DNA of 64,000 bases from Dryococelus australis (GCA_029891345.1 CM056999.1:25393418-25457417), one strand, 5' to 3'. Positions 1 to 10,480 are shown, numbered from the stretch's first letter. The notes: generated from the letters alone by a model not told the origin. Numbers and translations: made by a program.

Positions 1-305
1 CTGCATTTGTCCAAGTCAGATGTTGAAATAGTCTCACGCACTTTCTTTGTAAATAGACCACACACATTTGAAGAGTTAGATAGGTTTTGTATAAACTCAA
101 CAAATGTGAATTTTGCTGATCAGTCGAGAGAAAAGTCATCCTTTCATTCAGAAAACCTCCCACCTCAGTTCACAATAAAAGACATGATGAGAAAGAAGTG
201 TCTGATACTAAAGATTCTGCTTGTGTAAGTCCAAACGAGAAACCCAAGGATCAGCCTTCAAAATGTCCACACCTGTCACTATCATCATCCTCAAGTTCTG
301 AGTGA
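1..305 (+). pseudogene. 3' part of an unrecognised coding sequence with a frameshift
   Basis: An open frame enters from the left edge and stays open to a TAA ending at 231. Its first ~60 codons look protein-like (mixed polar and hydrophobic residues, for example SKSDVEIVSRTFFVNRP). Around 165-190 the coding look moves to another frame, which runs through DTKDSACVSPNEKPKDQP and a serine run (LSLSSSSSSE) to a TGA at 303-305. Two readings fit: one protein end broken by a single-base frameshift, or an exon ending at about 223 with the donor-like sequence GTGTAAGT. I do not recognise the family. It could be a retroelement gag tail or a host gene end. The upstream part lies outside the window. Confidence 0.3.
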
Positions 306-2620
306 GAAACTGGCAGTTGCCAGTATAAACTAACCCATAGCTAATCTAATCAGGGAAGTGATAGCGTTAGAGAAGTCCAAATCCCAAAGGCAATAGAAGC
401 CTGTGATAGCTCATAGTAGGGACGGCTAGGTGACCTTATTCACCTATAATATCCTAGCCTGTTAGGAGTAGGAAGTTCATTGAATGTGTCTGCACCCACA
501 TCAAAGCCTTCAAGGTAGAGGATTTGCAAAGAAATCCACATTGGTAGGACCTGAGGCCCCCACACAATGACAAAGTGTCCCAGTAACGTAGTCAGCCTCC
601 TATCAATGAACACGGTAAACTAAAGTAACTAAAATTAAAATGTTTCCAATTTTGGCATTTCAAAATTTGCTCGCCAAGAAAGTTTTATTTGCAGGAGAAA
701 AAATGAAGTAGCTTCAAACCCCTTAAGCAAACTAGAAAATCTATGATTGCATTGCCCCGCAAATCCCCCATTAGTGCTCACGTAGCGTAAACATTAATAA
801 AAAAAATGTTAACTTTTTCGTTGCTGTAAAATGTAGTATGACACGTTTAAAGTAGAGCCACTGAATTCCGTGAGCACTGTTGGGAAGTGTAAATGCTAAA
901 TCGAAGCCCATCAGCAGGCCCATAAACATAACCTTGTCGAAACCCTCTCCATTCATCATAATGCGACTGGGTGACCTTTGATTTAAGAAACTTTGTAATT
1001 TGTGTAAGAGCACGAAGCGAGAACTCACTGTATGCCGTAACCCCCACCCACTAAATTCATGAATGTAAAATTGTCTTTTAACAAAATAGGTTAATAATAC
1101 GTAACTTTAAAAATTGGATTTCCAAGTGTATCCTTGTGCAGAGGTCAGAACCTCACAAACTTATGTAATTGCTGTTACATCAATTAATATAAAGTCTTTT
1201 CACCCCTGTGAAACCCCCACATGTAACAGAATAACATAACCCTGTATTATTTTATGGCTAGGAGTTCAGTAATACTGATATATTTAATCACATAACAAGT
1301 AGGCCTACAAAATTTTCCTAAGAAGGAAACCTCAAGTAATCTTTAGAATAAAGTGAGTTGATGTATCTCGTGTAGCATACTTAATGTGTTGGGTTAGGTT
1401 TGTGTAATTGAGAACCCTGTCAATTCAGAGATGTACTCTCAAAACCTCTAGCCTGTGTACCACCGTCAGTACGGCCAGCATAATTTCTCTACTCAGTGCG
1501 AGTTAGAAACCCTATATGCTACAACCACAAGAAAGTGAAATCTTGTCCCCCAGCCAGTCAAGCTGCTTCATGCGTAGAAATTATTGAAACAATTGCCCAT
1601 TACCTTAAAATTGTTTATAGAATCAACTCACGTTCATGAACGCCATTGTAGAGCGCTTAGCACGTAAGAATATTTTTCTTGTCATACCGCCTATATTCAC
1701 AAAAGGGAAATTTAAGGTATTTTCTTGTGTAATTTTTAGGTTAGAAAAATATTGTGAACCTAGATGTCAAAACTCCACGTACGAAACGTGTCTAACGTAC
1801 CCATCTCTTAGTAAGTAAGAATGCATTTATGTATTAAGAAATCATTCTCACCCCGATGTGCACGTACAATCTTTTCATGCTTGTGTAAAACCCCTTTAAT
1901 GCTTTGTGATAGTAGTTGAGGCGAATGCCAATAATATTCCACAACTCCACCACGCTCACGTACCTGAGCTCACCTTCATGTAACTTAACAGAGGCCCATG
2001 CCTACCTATTGCATCAACCCTCTTCCCCGCACAGACTCTCTTAACTTAACGTTCATATCAAATTGTAAACCGTGCTTAAGAGTAGTAACTCAAACATTAA
2101 CTGTTAACATTTATTCCAAATCCCGGTATACAAGGGATATCTTTTATCCTAGTACATAAGAGTGTCAAACCATGTCATTATTGTAAGCCAAGAAGTGCAT
2201 TTTATGTTAACCTCACTTATTAGAAGTGTACTCTGTTCAATTCAATGATTGTGTATAATCTAGCTTATAAAATTTATAACGTAGTGTTCATGTCCAGCAA
2301 AATTGCCACAGCTAATGGTAAGATTGTTTTAAGCACAAATGGTGCAAACCTAACCTACCTCAAGACTTCAAGAATTTGGTACAAAACTAAGAGTACTCGA
2401 GTGTTCCAATTGTCATGTCACATGTCTAATAGCCTGTAGGAGAGCAACCCAGAGAGTAAGATGTATAATTATCATTTTTGCCACCGCATGCTTTTCAGAT
2501 ACTGTGTGACCACACTGGTTAGAGTATCAGTCTAGTAAATTTTGTGCAAACCACATTTGTACATGTTCTATATAAATTTTTTTCTCATCACACTTGTCTG
2601 ATTCGCTCTCGAACTAGTAA
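306..2620. other. AT-rich sequence without a supported gene
   Basis: Only short open stretches of 60-85 codons, overlapping on both strands, are present, and none shows a family motif. I see no inverted repeats, RNA genes or recognisable mobile-element protein here. Confidence 0.5.
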
Positions 2621-2798
2621 GGCCTAGATTGTTGAAACAAAAGTCTTGTTCCCCCAACCTCCCTTCCAAAACTCTTCCTCCCATGGTAAGCAAGAGAGCA
2701 AAGGAAACGCGACGGGAAGACTGCGCAGCGCTACGAAGTAGACGGCTACATGCACCCGGCACCCAACCGGTACCAAGGAAGAGGGGGAAAGAGTGAAG

Positions 2799-2996
2799 AT
2801 GGAAAGAAAAAGAAAGGCTGTTGACCCGCCGCAGCAGATAGTAACAAGATGTGGCATGACCCAGATACGGGTGCCCAGTAGTCAGTCAAGGGCAGCGCTG
2901 AACACAGAGCAAGCACTCGCCCAGAACCGCAACTCACGGCAACACGCACACAGAAGAGGTGCTCGCCTAGAAGATCACCCGAAGTACAACCGTTGA
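2799..2996 (+). CDS. Small basic ORF in a GC-rich island, function unknown
   Basis: Within a GC-rich island (about 2620-3060) an ATG at 2799 opens a 65-codon frame. It starts with the basic stretch MERKRKAV and has later basic runs (RQHAHRRGARLEDH). The frame is shared with other open frames on the minus strand, so coding is not proven. It may be a short leader or first exon of the retroelement-like unit that ends near 5176, or chance. No homology is recognised. Confidence 0.15.
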   Translation: MERKRKAVDPPQQIVTRCGMTQIRVPSSQSRAALNTEQALAQNRNSRQHAHRRGARLEDHPKYNR

Positions 2997-3624
2997 GACA
3001 ACCACCTTCCAGACCTGCAGCAACGTAGTAGAAACCACAGATGGGTCTATGTAGCCCAGATGCATGCCAACATGCTACACTGTGCGGATGAGCACTCTAC
3101 GGATGACTTCACCCTATCTATGAGTAATCCGTGCTCAGGGGATAAATATATATGCGGCAAATTGAATTAAAATGTATTGAGCTAAGAAAGCCCACAAGCC
3201 TGGGTAGCCGAATACTTCATTGTAAATTACGTTCGCAATTACAATCTCCTTTTACCGTCCAAATTTATGCTTGAAAAATGCAACCCCATAAAATTAATCA
3301 TAATTTGTGAAATTCTCCTACTCGTTGCTTAGTCCTGGGAGAATTTCCTGCAATCCCAAAGATGGCAACAACCCTGTGGCCTTGTGACATCACAACCAGC
3401 CTGCCTTGAAGACGGGGGTTTTAATTTGTCGTTGCCTCCAAACGGGGCGATAAATAAGCGGGGCTCCTGCACCCTCGGTAACGCACCCCCGTGTTGGAAG
3501 GCTACGCTACCCCCCACACCCCGAGAAACTGCTCTGATATGAGAGAATTTAATATAAATAGTATTCCAGCATCCAGCACCAGAGATATGGTGGGCTTGCC
3601 GGCCAAAGAGGACGTGAGCCTTCC

Positions 3625-3770
3625 TGAGTCTGCAAAGACTCCCTACCTTCAGTCTGATAAAAACTTTCTCTCCTCAGTCTGCAAAGACTTCCTGATTCAG
3701 TCCGACCAGGACTCTCTAGACTCCCTCAGTTTGGAATAAGGCTCTCTTCAGTCTGTGATGACTCTCTCCT
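3625..3770 (+). repeat. Degenerate tandem repeat, six units of about 24 bp
   Basis: The unit resembles TCAGTCTGNNANGACTCTCT and begins at 3625, 3649, 3674, 3697, 3726 and 3748 (spacings 24, 25, 23, 29, 22). The core AGTCT-GCAA-AGACT is itself an inverted repeat. The open frame from 3539 (ATG, MREFNINS) to 3739 reads the units as an 8-residue peptide repeat: SLPESAKT, PYLQSDKN, FLSSVCKD, FLIQSDQD, SLDSLSLE. The period of 8 codons is visible directly; any protein role is unproven. Confidence 0.6.
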
Positions 3771-5158
3771 GTCCACGACCTGCAACACGGCACACCGTCC
3801 ACTCCGCAGAAGACCTGCAGCCTTCCACAATTTGAGAGACAGCTACTCCATACGTCAGGTAAACCACTCCTCGACCCCAGTACCCCTTTCCCCAATCAAC
3901 TTCCAGTGACTCCGTGGTAACAAGCAGGCGCGTCTTAGTTTACCTCCCTGATTAACTTCCGGTAGTTTTGAGCATGCTATAGAATTGCGTAGCCGTACCA
4001 TAGATTTTGTCAGAGGATTTTTCGGGCTTTTCTGTTGTATTCTCCAGGCTCGCCTTTGCCCATTACGTCCACGTAACCTTAATAATTAATAGAGTGCTTC
4101 GCCAGGTAGCTGCATCATATTCCATTTTATACTTTTTTATTATTAGCAGGGACTCTCCAGGGTCTTTACACGTAATAAATATTACGTCAAAACTAGTTAA
4201 TTTTGTTCCATTCTTTATAGATTATAATTACCTAGTGTCCCCATAGAAGTTTGTTTTGTGTTGGTATAGCAAGGTATTGTGTCGTTACCAGTGGTCTAAA
4301 TGTATAATAGGAGAAGGGGAATCCAGATTAGGCAGCGACACAATGAACGCCAAGCTCTAGCACGAGCTGAGAGAGTTGACATCTCACTAAGTACACCGTC
4401 AGAGGTCGAACCCCGGCTGCAGAGCCGCTACGTTATCCCTCTGCCTATCTACCTTCTGTCCCCATAGAACACGTCAGCCCACTAGACCATAATCTGGACT
4501 CCTGATGGCTCGGGTACCCAACCGGTGATTACGTTGGTCAAGAAGAACAGTCACGACAGGTAGCTTGTAGTACCCCGGTGGACACCGCAGCTAGACAATC
4601 TCCCACCATGTCTAGTGTCGTCAAACTCAACTCGGGCAGACTTATCCGAGTTAAACACCCAAAAGGCATGGAGCTCCTGTGCTTTTGCACTCTGAAACTA
4701 GCATCTGGGAAGAATGTACTGGTTCGACTCACGTCCCAAGTCGACACCAAGCCCCATGCGGCACCCCCATCCCTAGACTTTATTCCTGTACGATGACCCA
4801 CCCGACCTGTCAAGATATCACCCACCAGAATATACACCACCACCTTCACCATTGAATAATTACACCCTCAGTCCATCCCCTAGGATAGCTGGCATCCCGT
4901 ATATTGGCAACCCTTATAGTGAGGAGAATCAAGCTCCCTGGGCGGGAAGCTACATCCATTCATCTTACTCTGGGGTTTGATTCCCCTCGGACCCGATGCA
5001 ACCCTACCATCAAGCAGCCCACTACCGTTCTTAACCCTCAGATGCCCCGCTGGTCCCATAAAGCTAGTATTAATCGCTGCGGTAGGCCCATCTAGTATAC
5101 TGAGAGGGTAGTTGGCAGTCTTTCTCCTACCTCACAAAGTAGAACACGCATCAACATT
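3771..5158 (+). other. Possible LTR or leader region upstream of a PBS-like site
   Basis: No gene is recognised. The stretch is GC-richer than its neighbours from 4320 on. A 9-bp inverted repeat (ATTGTGTCG near 4275, CGACACAAT near 4335) is present. The sequence ends in CATCAACA at 5156, two bases before a sequence matching a tRNA-Lys primer-binding site. A retroviral-type LTR normally ends in CA just before the PBS, so 5156 could be the right edge of an old LTR. The left edge cannot be placed, and no second copy occurs in the window. Confidence 0.3.
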
Positions 5159-5176
5159 TGGCACCCAACGTGGGGC
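5159..5176 (+). promoter_or_regulatory. Primer-binding-site-like sequence, tRNA-Lys type
   Basis: TGGCACCCAACGTGGGGC matches the PBS complementary to the 3' end of tRNA-Lys(1,2), TGGCGCCCAACGTGGGGC, at 17 of 18 positions. It starts two bases after a CA dinucleotide, as expected after an LTR. No gag or pol follows, because a 5'-truncated LINE begins about 80 bp downstream. It is therefore an orphan PBS. Confidence 0.5.
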
Positions 5177-5254
5177 CAACAGCTTGTTATAGTTCAGCCT
5201 TGGAAGCTGGACCAAGCTATTCACCCCCTCCCCCTCCTGGGTAGACACCCACGT

Positions 5255-6203
5255 TGAACGTGACTGACCGCATCAACCTTCAGTTACTATCTCCAAAAAT
5301 AACTCAAAGCTTGGTCCTTTGGGCTATAAAAAAGCTTAAAAGTAGTAAAGCCACAGGCATAGATAAAATTCCCAATTTCATAATCAAAGGTTGTACAGAA
5401 GTTTTTCCATTACTAACACACATTTTTAATTTTAGTCTATCTAGAAATTGAAACAAGCCATTTTAGTACATATTCATAATAAAAGAAACAAACAGGACAT
5501 AAAAAACTATAGACCTATATCACTAATATGTAGTTTTTACAAAATAATTGATAGGATAATTCATAGACAACTTGATTTAATTACAAATTGTCAGCATGGT
5601 TTTCTTATAGGAAAAAACACTACGACTAATCTTTTTAATTTTGTAAATTATCTTTATGACAATGTTACATCCAGGAATCAAATTGATGTTATTTATTTTG
5701 ACCTACAAAAAGTTTTTGGTACTTGTCAGCATACTGTAATTTTGGAAAAACTACTGGCAATAGGGTTAGATAATTCTAATGTTCGGTGGTTCTCAAATTA
5801 TGTAAATGATAGGAAATTTGTTGTAAAGATTGATAATTACTTATCATCTTCTTTTCATGTTTCTTCATGGGTACCGCAAGGTGGAATTTTCTCTCCATAC
5901 CTTTTTAATATTTTTGTTAATGATATAATTAATTTCCTAGATCATTCTTGTGCTCTTTTGTTTGAGGATGATCTTAAGATATATAATAATATTAAAGAAA
6001 TTCATGACTATGTTCTTCTGCAAGATGATATTACTTCAATACTTAATTGGTGTAAAGCTAACTGTATGTCTTTAAATTTAGATAAAATATTACATATATC
6101 TTTTACTAGGAAAACAAAACCTATCAAATATAAATATTTTGTAAATAACCTAGTGATGAAAAAGGTTGATTTTGTACGTGAATTATGGGTTATACTTGAT
6201 TGA
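5255..6203 (+). pseudogene. LINE copy 1 reverse transcriptase, broken
   Basis: Two frames cover the RT. The first, from about 5255 to 5451, carries the N-terminal palm/finger motif (ATGIDKIPNFIIKG). A frameshift near 5450 leads to a ~250-codon frame up to 6203 with NYRPISL, QHGFL, IYFDLQKVF, WVPQGGIFSPYLF and the catalytic box. The catalytic box reads FEDD (5961-5972) where the family has FADD/YADD, and the usual SGVPQG is SWVPQG. A TGA at 6201 ends the frame before the C-terminal domain. This copy cannot make an active enzyme. It lacks the ORF1 and endonuclease that precede RT in full elements. Confidence 0.85.
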
Positions 6204-6731
6204 AAATTATATTTTCATTATCATGTTTATTATTTAGTAAGTAATGTTAGTCGGACTCTTGGATTAATTTAATTTATAACTTATACTGATTGTTCATCGG
6301 ATTCACTACTATGTATGTACTACGCTTAAGTCAGAGTCTAGACTTGATTATTGTTCTGTAATTTGGAATTTTATATCTTCTACAAATGCAAAGAGGTTAG
6401 GAAATATTCAAAAAAAAATGTTAACTTGTATTTACCAGATTTCCAATTAATCAGGAATTTAATTATGATGTAGAACTATCTAGATTCAACACACTAACCC
6501 TTAAGGTTCGGCATGATAGCTGTAATGCACTATTATTAGTTAATGGATTTTTGTCGCATATAAATTGTTGAGTTATTAGCAAGTTAGTTGGCCTTAAGAT
6601 CCCTTGCTATAGTTATAGAATAAGGAATACTTTTGAAATTTTGTTATCCAAAAAGATCTTGTTAACAGGTGTGTGCTATATTATAATAAATATTTTTATA
6701 CATTTAATCCCTTTTTAGGTAAAAATTTAAC

Positions 6732-6763
<32 letters not shown>

Positions 6764-6952
6764 ATAGTGTTTGCCTTAGTATTCTTATTCTATGTCATGT
6801 TGTTTTGTCAGGTGGATGTTTCTGTCTGTTGTGTGTGCTGTTGTGTTTCTGTATTGTCTTGTTTGTATTATATGTCTGTGTCACCCAGTAATTGGTAATT
6901 AACTGTTGGATGGCACATAAAGCTTAAAATAAAATATTATTAAATAAACTTT
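5255..6952 (+). mobile_element. LINE copy 1: 5'-truncated non-LTR retrotransposon (RT and 3' UTR)
   Basis: The copy starts inside the RT domain (motif SSKATGIDKIPNFIIKG) and runs to an A/T-rich tail at about 6952. It is homologous to LINE copies 2 and 4. It contains a decayed RT, a T-rich 3' UTR with a long T run (6738-6763), and a 3'-terminal hairpin (6880-6914) followed by a tail of AAAATAAA-like units. The RT has the layout seen in arthropod jockey/CR1-like LINEs; the exact clade needs a phylogeny. Confidence 0.85.
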
Positions 6953-7335
6953 TACAATTTGACTAACCTCAGTAGAGGTGGAGGGGTTTTGACAGCAGTC
7001 AACTCAAATAGTTTTTCTCGCTCAGTTCAAATATATGAGTTGTCAAAAATAACATAGATGCTGTATGTATTGAGTTAACTGGTGTAAATAATATAAAAAA
7101 AAGTCCTTCTAGGTAATTTATATCTTCACCACATTTATCTGTTGTTGAATTTAAAGATTATTTTAGATTTTTTGAAACAAAACTTGCTAATTATTCAGAT
7201 TACATGTTAATTGTTGGTGATTTTAATATTCCGGGCATAGATTGGAATTCCAAACATACCCAAATTATAGCCCATTATTACATCAAGCAAAAAGGTCAAA
7301 TTCTTCTACAGTCAACAAGTTTATTAAATCTTTGA
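6953..7335 (+). mobile_element. LINE copy 3: endonuclease fragment joined head-to-tail to LINE copy 1
   Basis: Directly after the A/T tail of LINE copy 1 another copy of the same family begins inside the endonuclease domain. Short frames show TNLSRGGGVLTAVNSN and later VGDFNIPGIDWNS, the apurinic-type endonuclease motif of LINE ORF2, then KGQILLQSTSLLNL. It is broken by several stops. At 7335/7336 it is cut by the gypsy-type LTR. Its RT half is not found on the other side of that element. Confidence 0.8.
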
Positions 7336-8846
7336 CGCTGGCTAACAGCCAGCGGCGCTAGAACCCATGACGGCGCTCACCACGCACGTGTCATGTTTCC
7401 CCGCATGAGCGCAAAGAGGCCGATAATTTTGAACTTTCATATAAATATTATTTTCCAGTGTAAAATGTGTTTTTGTGTATTTGCAGTGTTTAATATGTCA
7501 TAAAATGTTTTAAAGTGTTTGTACTAATTTTAATTGTTTGGTTATAAAATTCAAACTGCCTGCAGAACCGAGATTAAGAACACTTAGTATTCCGGCATGA
7601 ACGCCGTCATATAAAGAGACTAAAATCATATTGAAGTTCACAAGAAAATTACATAAATGTAAAATTATATTTAATTTAATTTGTGCCATTTTATTTTCAA
7701 TACAAAATATTTTACTCAGCGTGGTAAGACACTGTCACGTGCGCACTACAACTTTTGCTCACTGATTTAGGTTTCCATAGTTAATATAGTTTGCCGGTTA
7801 ACCTTTGCTTGCGTACGTTTTTGCCAAACCTTTTCCCCAGCATTATGCTTCCGCTTTATTAATTTATTGCACCCTTGCTGCATTTTTAACTTAAACAAGG
7901 AGGAGGAGGAGAAAGATGTCGGAGATGTCACGGGACCCGCACATTTTGAATCAGGCGTCATCCGCTTATGTTTATGGTGTTTCATCATAACTTCTGCATT
8001 ACTGCTAGATGAAATTTTAAGAGCTTTGTTATCATGTATGTATTTGAGGGTAATTTTCGTGTTTGAATATTTTACGGCAACATCACGTATAACCACATGG
8101 CTGACCAACGCCAAGTCTTTGTATGCGCCATCATTGTGTATTGAGAGTTTATTTATGTAACATCGTATGTGCAATAATTTATTTCGGGGTTCTATGTCAA
8201 TTTTATTCAGGATTCAGTGTATTTTTCACGTAAATTGATGCTATTTGTACTTGACCACGCGGTCACAGTAATGTTTGATTTTACCGCCATCAGGCATGTT
8301 ACACGCCTGTAACCACTGCAATCGTAAAGAGAATAATTATCTCACAAGTATAATCTTCTGTCTGAATTTAATTTGCCGTTTCCACTCAGAACTATTGCAA
8401 TTTCACCTGCACCACATGGTCCGCTACGAACTTCATCCAGCGGCATCCACGCCATCTAAACTTGTTTTCACTCGTGTGTGTTTATTGTGAATATTCATCT
8501 CATGTCCCGTATTATTTCATGTATCATTCAAGGGTCTATGTAATTTTGTAATTAGTGTACAGTGCAATTATTCCCATCCTAGCCGGCTCTGTGTATAGGC
8601 TGTCACCACACTACCCATGTGCTGGAGGGCAAACCCCGATGAGTTTGCGTTAGTGATGCTGAGTAATCATACGTGTTAATATGTATTAAGGGTTTTCATT
8701 TGTAATTCACCGTGTCATGTCTTCAGGGAAAACCCGTCAGTCCACCCTAGCGGCTGTCGGCCCTCTTCCCGTGTGGAGGCTGTGCTTTCATGCACCTCAG
8801 TGAGATCATTCATCTAGGCGCCTTGTGTCTCACCCGACGGCGTCAA
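7336..8846 (+). repeat. 5' LTR of the gypsy-type element (right edge uncertain)
   Basis: It begins TGACGCTGGCTAACAGCCAGC with an internal GCTGGCT/AGCCAGC palindrome and matches the 3' LTR (13826) base for base over long stretches. Homology with the inverted LTR at 16.69-18.0 kb runs to about 8572. Beyond that the two differ, either because the LTR ends there or because the inverted copy is truncated. I favour an edge near 8846, because a PBS-like sequence (8851-8866) and the gag start (8904) follow at normal spacing. Relative to the other two LTRs it lacks about 85 bp near 7718. Confidence 0.7.
7767..8174 (-). CDS. Open frame inside the LTR, conserved in the inverted LTR copy
   Basis: A 135-codon minus-strand frame starts with MHIRCYINKLSI and is matched by the plus-strand frame 17075-17392 in the inverted LTR. 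Shared blocks include CYINKLSI, SHVVI, KYSN, TLKYIH and VTSPTSF. The opposite strand is also open over about 97 codons in both copies (7867-8160 here), with the shared end IESLFM. Only one strand, or neither, is likely to be coding. Its family is unknown. Its position inside an LTR, antisense to the element, would make it an accessory transcript. Confidence 0.3.
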   Translation of the reverse strand: MHIRCYINKLSIHNDGAYKDLALVSHVVIRDVAVKYSNTKITLKYIHDNKALKISSSSNAEVMMKHHKHKRMTPDSKCAGPVTSPTSFSSSSLFKLKMQQGCNKLIKRKHNAGEKVWQKRTQAKVNRQTILTMET

Positions 8847-8850
8847 TCGG

Positions 8851-8866
8851 TGTTCCCAAGTGGGGC
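8851..8866 (+). promoter_or_regulatory. Candidate primer-binding site of the gypsy-type element
   Basis: TGTTCCCAAGTGGGGC resembles the tRNA-Lys PBS core (CCCAA-CG-TGGGGC with two bases missing) and sits about 40 bp before the gag ATG at 8904. The orphan PBS at 5159 is a better match to the same tRNA. The match is partial, so this is an inference from position and similarity. Confidence 0.35.
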
Positions 8867-8903
8867 GAAGAGAGTTCATCCGCGTTGTATCAACCGCGAT
8901 AAG

Positions 8904-9690
8904 ATGGCGGACACCACGCCTGATCAATCGCAAGAAGCCCTCACGACATCCGAGTCTCCAACCGCGACACCTGCGATCGCGAGTGCGAGTTACTTAGACA
9001 TGCTGATTGATTGATGCGTGCATTGTGGGAGATTGAGTGAAATTATCTTGTTTGAGGGAAGTATGTTGGAGCAACCCTTGTGTCAATGCACGTCCGACAA
9101 CGCCTCTACGCCATCAGAGCAAAACCTGTGCACGTGCACCAGATCTGACAGGGTGGGAACCAAGTGGTAGCAGTGCCAACAGTGTAGGAAAGACTCACAT
9201 ATACGATGCATGGGACCTGCGGAGTTTACCACCTACCGCGATGGTGTTATAAACTGTGACGAGTGCTGTAAGACAAACTGTGCTGAGATCGCGCCACCGC
9301 CAACACCAGAGGTGAAACTCACGCCGCTAGTAGTTGTTATGTACACGCCAGAAGGCTTAACCGGGCCAGATCACAATCTATTACTGCCAACTTTCGCAGG
9401 ACACAACTCAGAAGATCCGGGTACATTCCTGGCAGTGTGCTAAGAAAAATTGCATAGGCATCGCATGCATAAGGATAACTGGACTGCGGTAACTGTCAAC
9501 AGGTTAAGGGGAACCGTTGCCACATGGTGGAACTTGGTCAGGGACTATTGAATCACGTGGGAGGAGTTCTGTGAGAGAGTGATAGGTCGATTCGACACAG
9601 ACGGAGATGCTATACAGGCACAAGCGCGACTGTACCATGAACAGCAACATGAACATGAGGGTATTGAGGAGTTATACAACGTAAGCTAGG
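8904..9690 (+). pseudogene. Gag of the gypsy-type element, with N-terminal PHD-like zinc finger
   Basis: Starting at ATG 8904 (MADTTPDQSQEA, the first ATG after the PBS-like site) one frame is coherent to about 9690, broken only by stops: TGA 9012, TAG 9168, TAA 9441, TGA 9549. At 9129-9266 it reads a C4HC3 pattern: C-x-C, 12 residues, C-x2-C-x4-H-x2-C, 15 residues, C-x2-C, with a Trp three positions before the third Cys. After a proline-rich linker comes the retrotransposon gag (capsid-like) signature: FAGHNSEDPGTFL, LRGTVATWWN, WEEFCERVIGRF. A frameshift near 9690 moves the end of the capsid domain into the next frame. No CCHC zinc knuckle is seen. Gag would form the particle shell; the finger is an unusual addition. 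Confidence 0.75.
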
Positions 9691-9745
9691 CTTGTTCAAG
9701 CGTTTGAACCCAAGTCAGCCGACACGCTGCGTTTTATAAATCATT

Positions 9746-10480
9746 GTGGCGTTGTCAACACTGAACATTAGGCTGTATCTGAGAAAGGCAACAAGGGCAA
9801 GTGTCAAACAGTTAACACACGAAGCATGTTTGTATGAGCAGGACGTGCGAGCGGGACAGGCATACCAATCCCCGAGATCCAACTTCCACACGTCAACATC
9901 TACAGTGCTGTCAGATGTTATGCGACCGCTGCCAGTGTTTAAACCCGAGAGACAGATCCACGGACACAGAAACTTCCACCACCACAACAGGGAAAAGTTA
10001 TCAGGTCAACAGGTCGGAAACAAAGTCGGGAGGTTAGCGAAACCGCATCTGCACCAATCTCACCACCAACATAACAATCTGTCTAATGAAGGTGCAAAAG
10101 TGTTCCAGGTAACTGACAGTACCATCAAAGCATTGAGAGTATGTGTTGAACTTGAAGGGAAAAATGTCACAGCTGTTATTGACACTGCTGCTAGTCACAA
10201 CTTTGTGCATGAGGGTTTAGTACAAGCAATAACGACTAGGGTGCCACCAAGATGTCTGCAATTCACTACCATACACCACCAGGGGTAAGCGAAAAGTGTT
10301 ATGCATGTAACGGTAGGAATTAGAGAGCTGTGTACCTGGTGCAATGTCTGCATTGTGCCGGACTTGCGCAAAGAAGTGTTTTTGGGACTGCCATGGCTTG
10401 TTGACAACCACGCCGTGATAGAACCGAACCTTAATCGTCTGCACGTAGGAATATGTGGCAGATGGACAGTTTATACCATG
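9746..10480 (+). pseudogene. Gag C-terminus and aspartic protease of the gypsy-type element
   Basis: The frame 9746-10288 begins with the end of gag (LNIRLYLRKATRASVKQL), passes a His/Asn/Gln-rich low-complexity linker (RQIHGHRNFHHHNREK) and enters a retropepsin-like domain. The catalytic triad region reads AVIDTAASHNFV (Asp codon 10181-10183), where the family has D-[ST]-G-A, so the glycine is replaced by alanine. After a stop and a frameshift near 10288 the protease end continues as PDLRKEVFLGLPWLV, the ILG-D-W-type motif. The protein would cut the gag-pol polyprotein; this copy is dead. Confidence 0.75.

Noticed and set aside
4330-4440. tRNA-like box B (AGGTCGAACCCCGGC) suggesting a tRNA gene
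   Set aside because: No box A at the right distance and no foldable cloverleaf could be drawn; treated as chance or a remote SINE trace.
6738-6763. Long T run as a LINE poly(A) tail on the minus strand
   Set aside because: It lies inside the 3' UTR of a plus-strand LINE, upstream of that LINE's own hairpin and tail.
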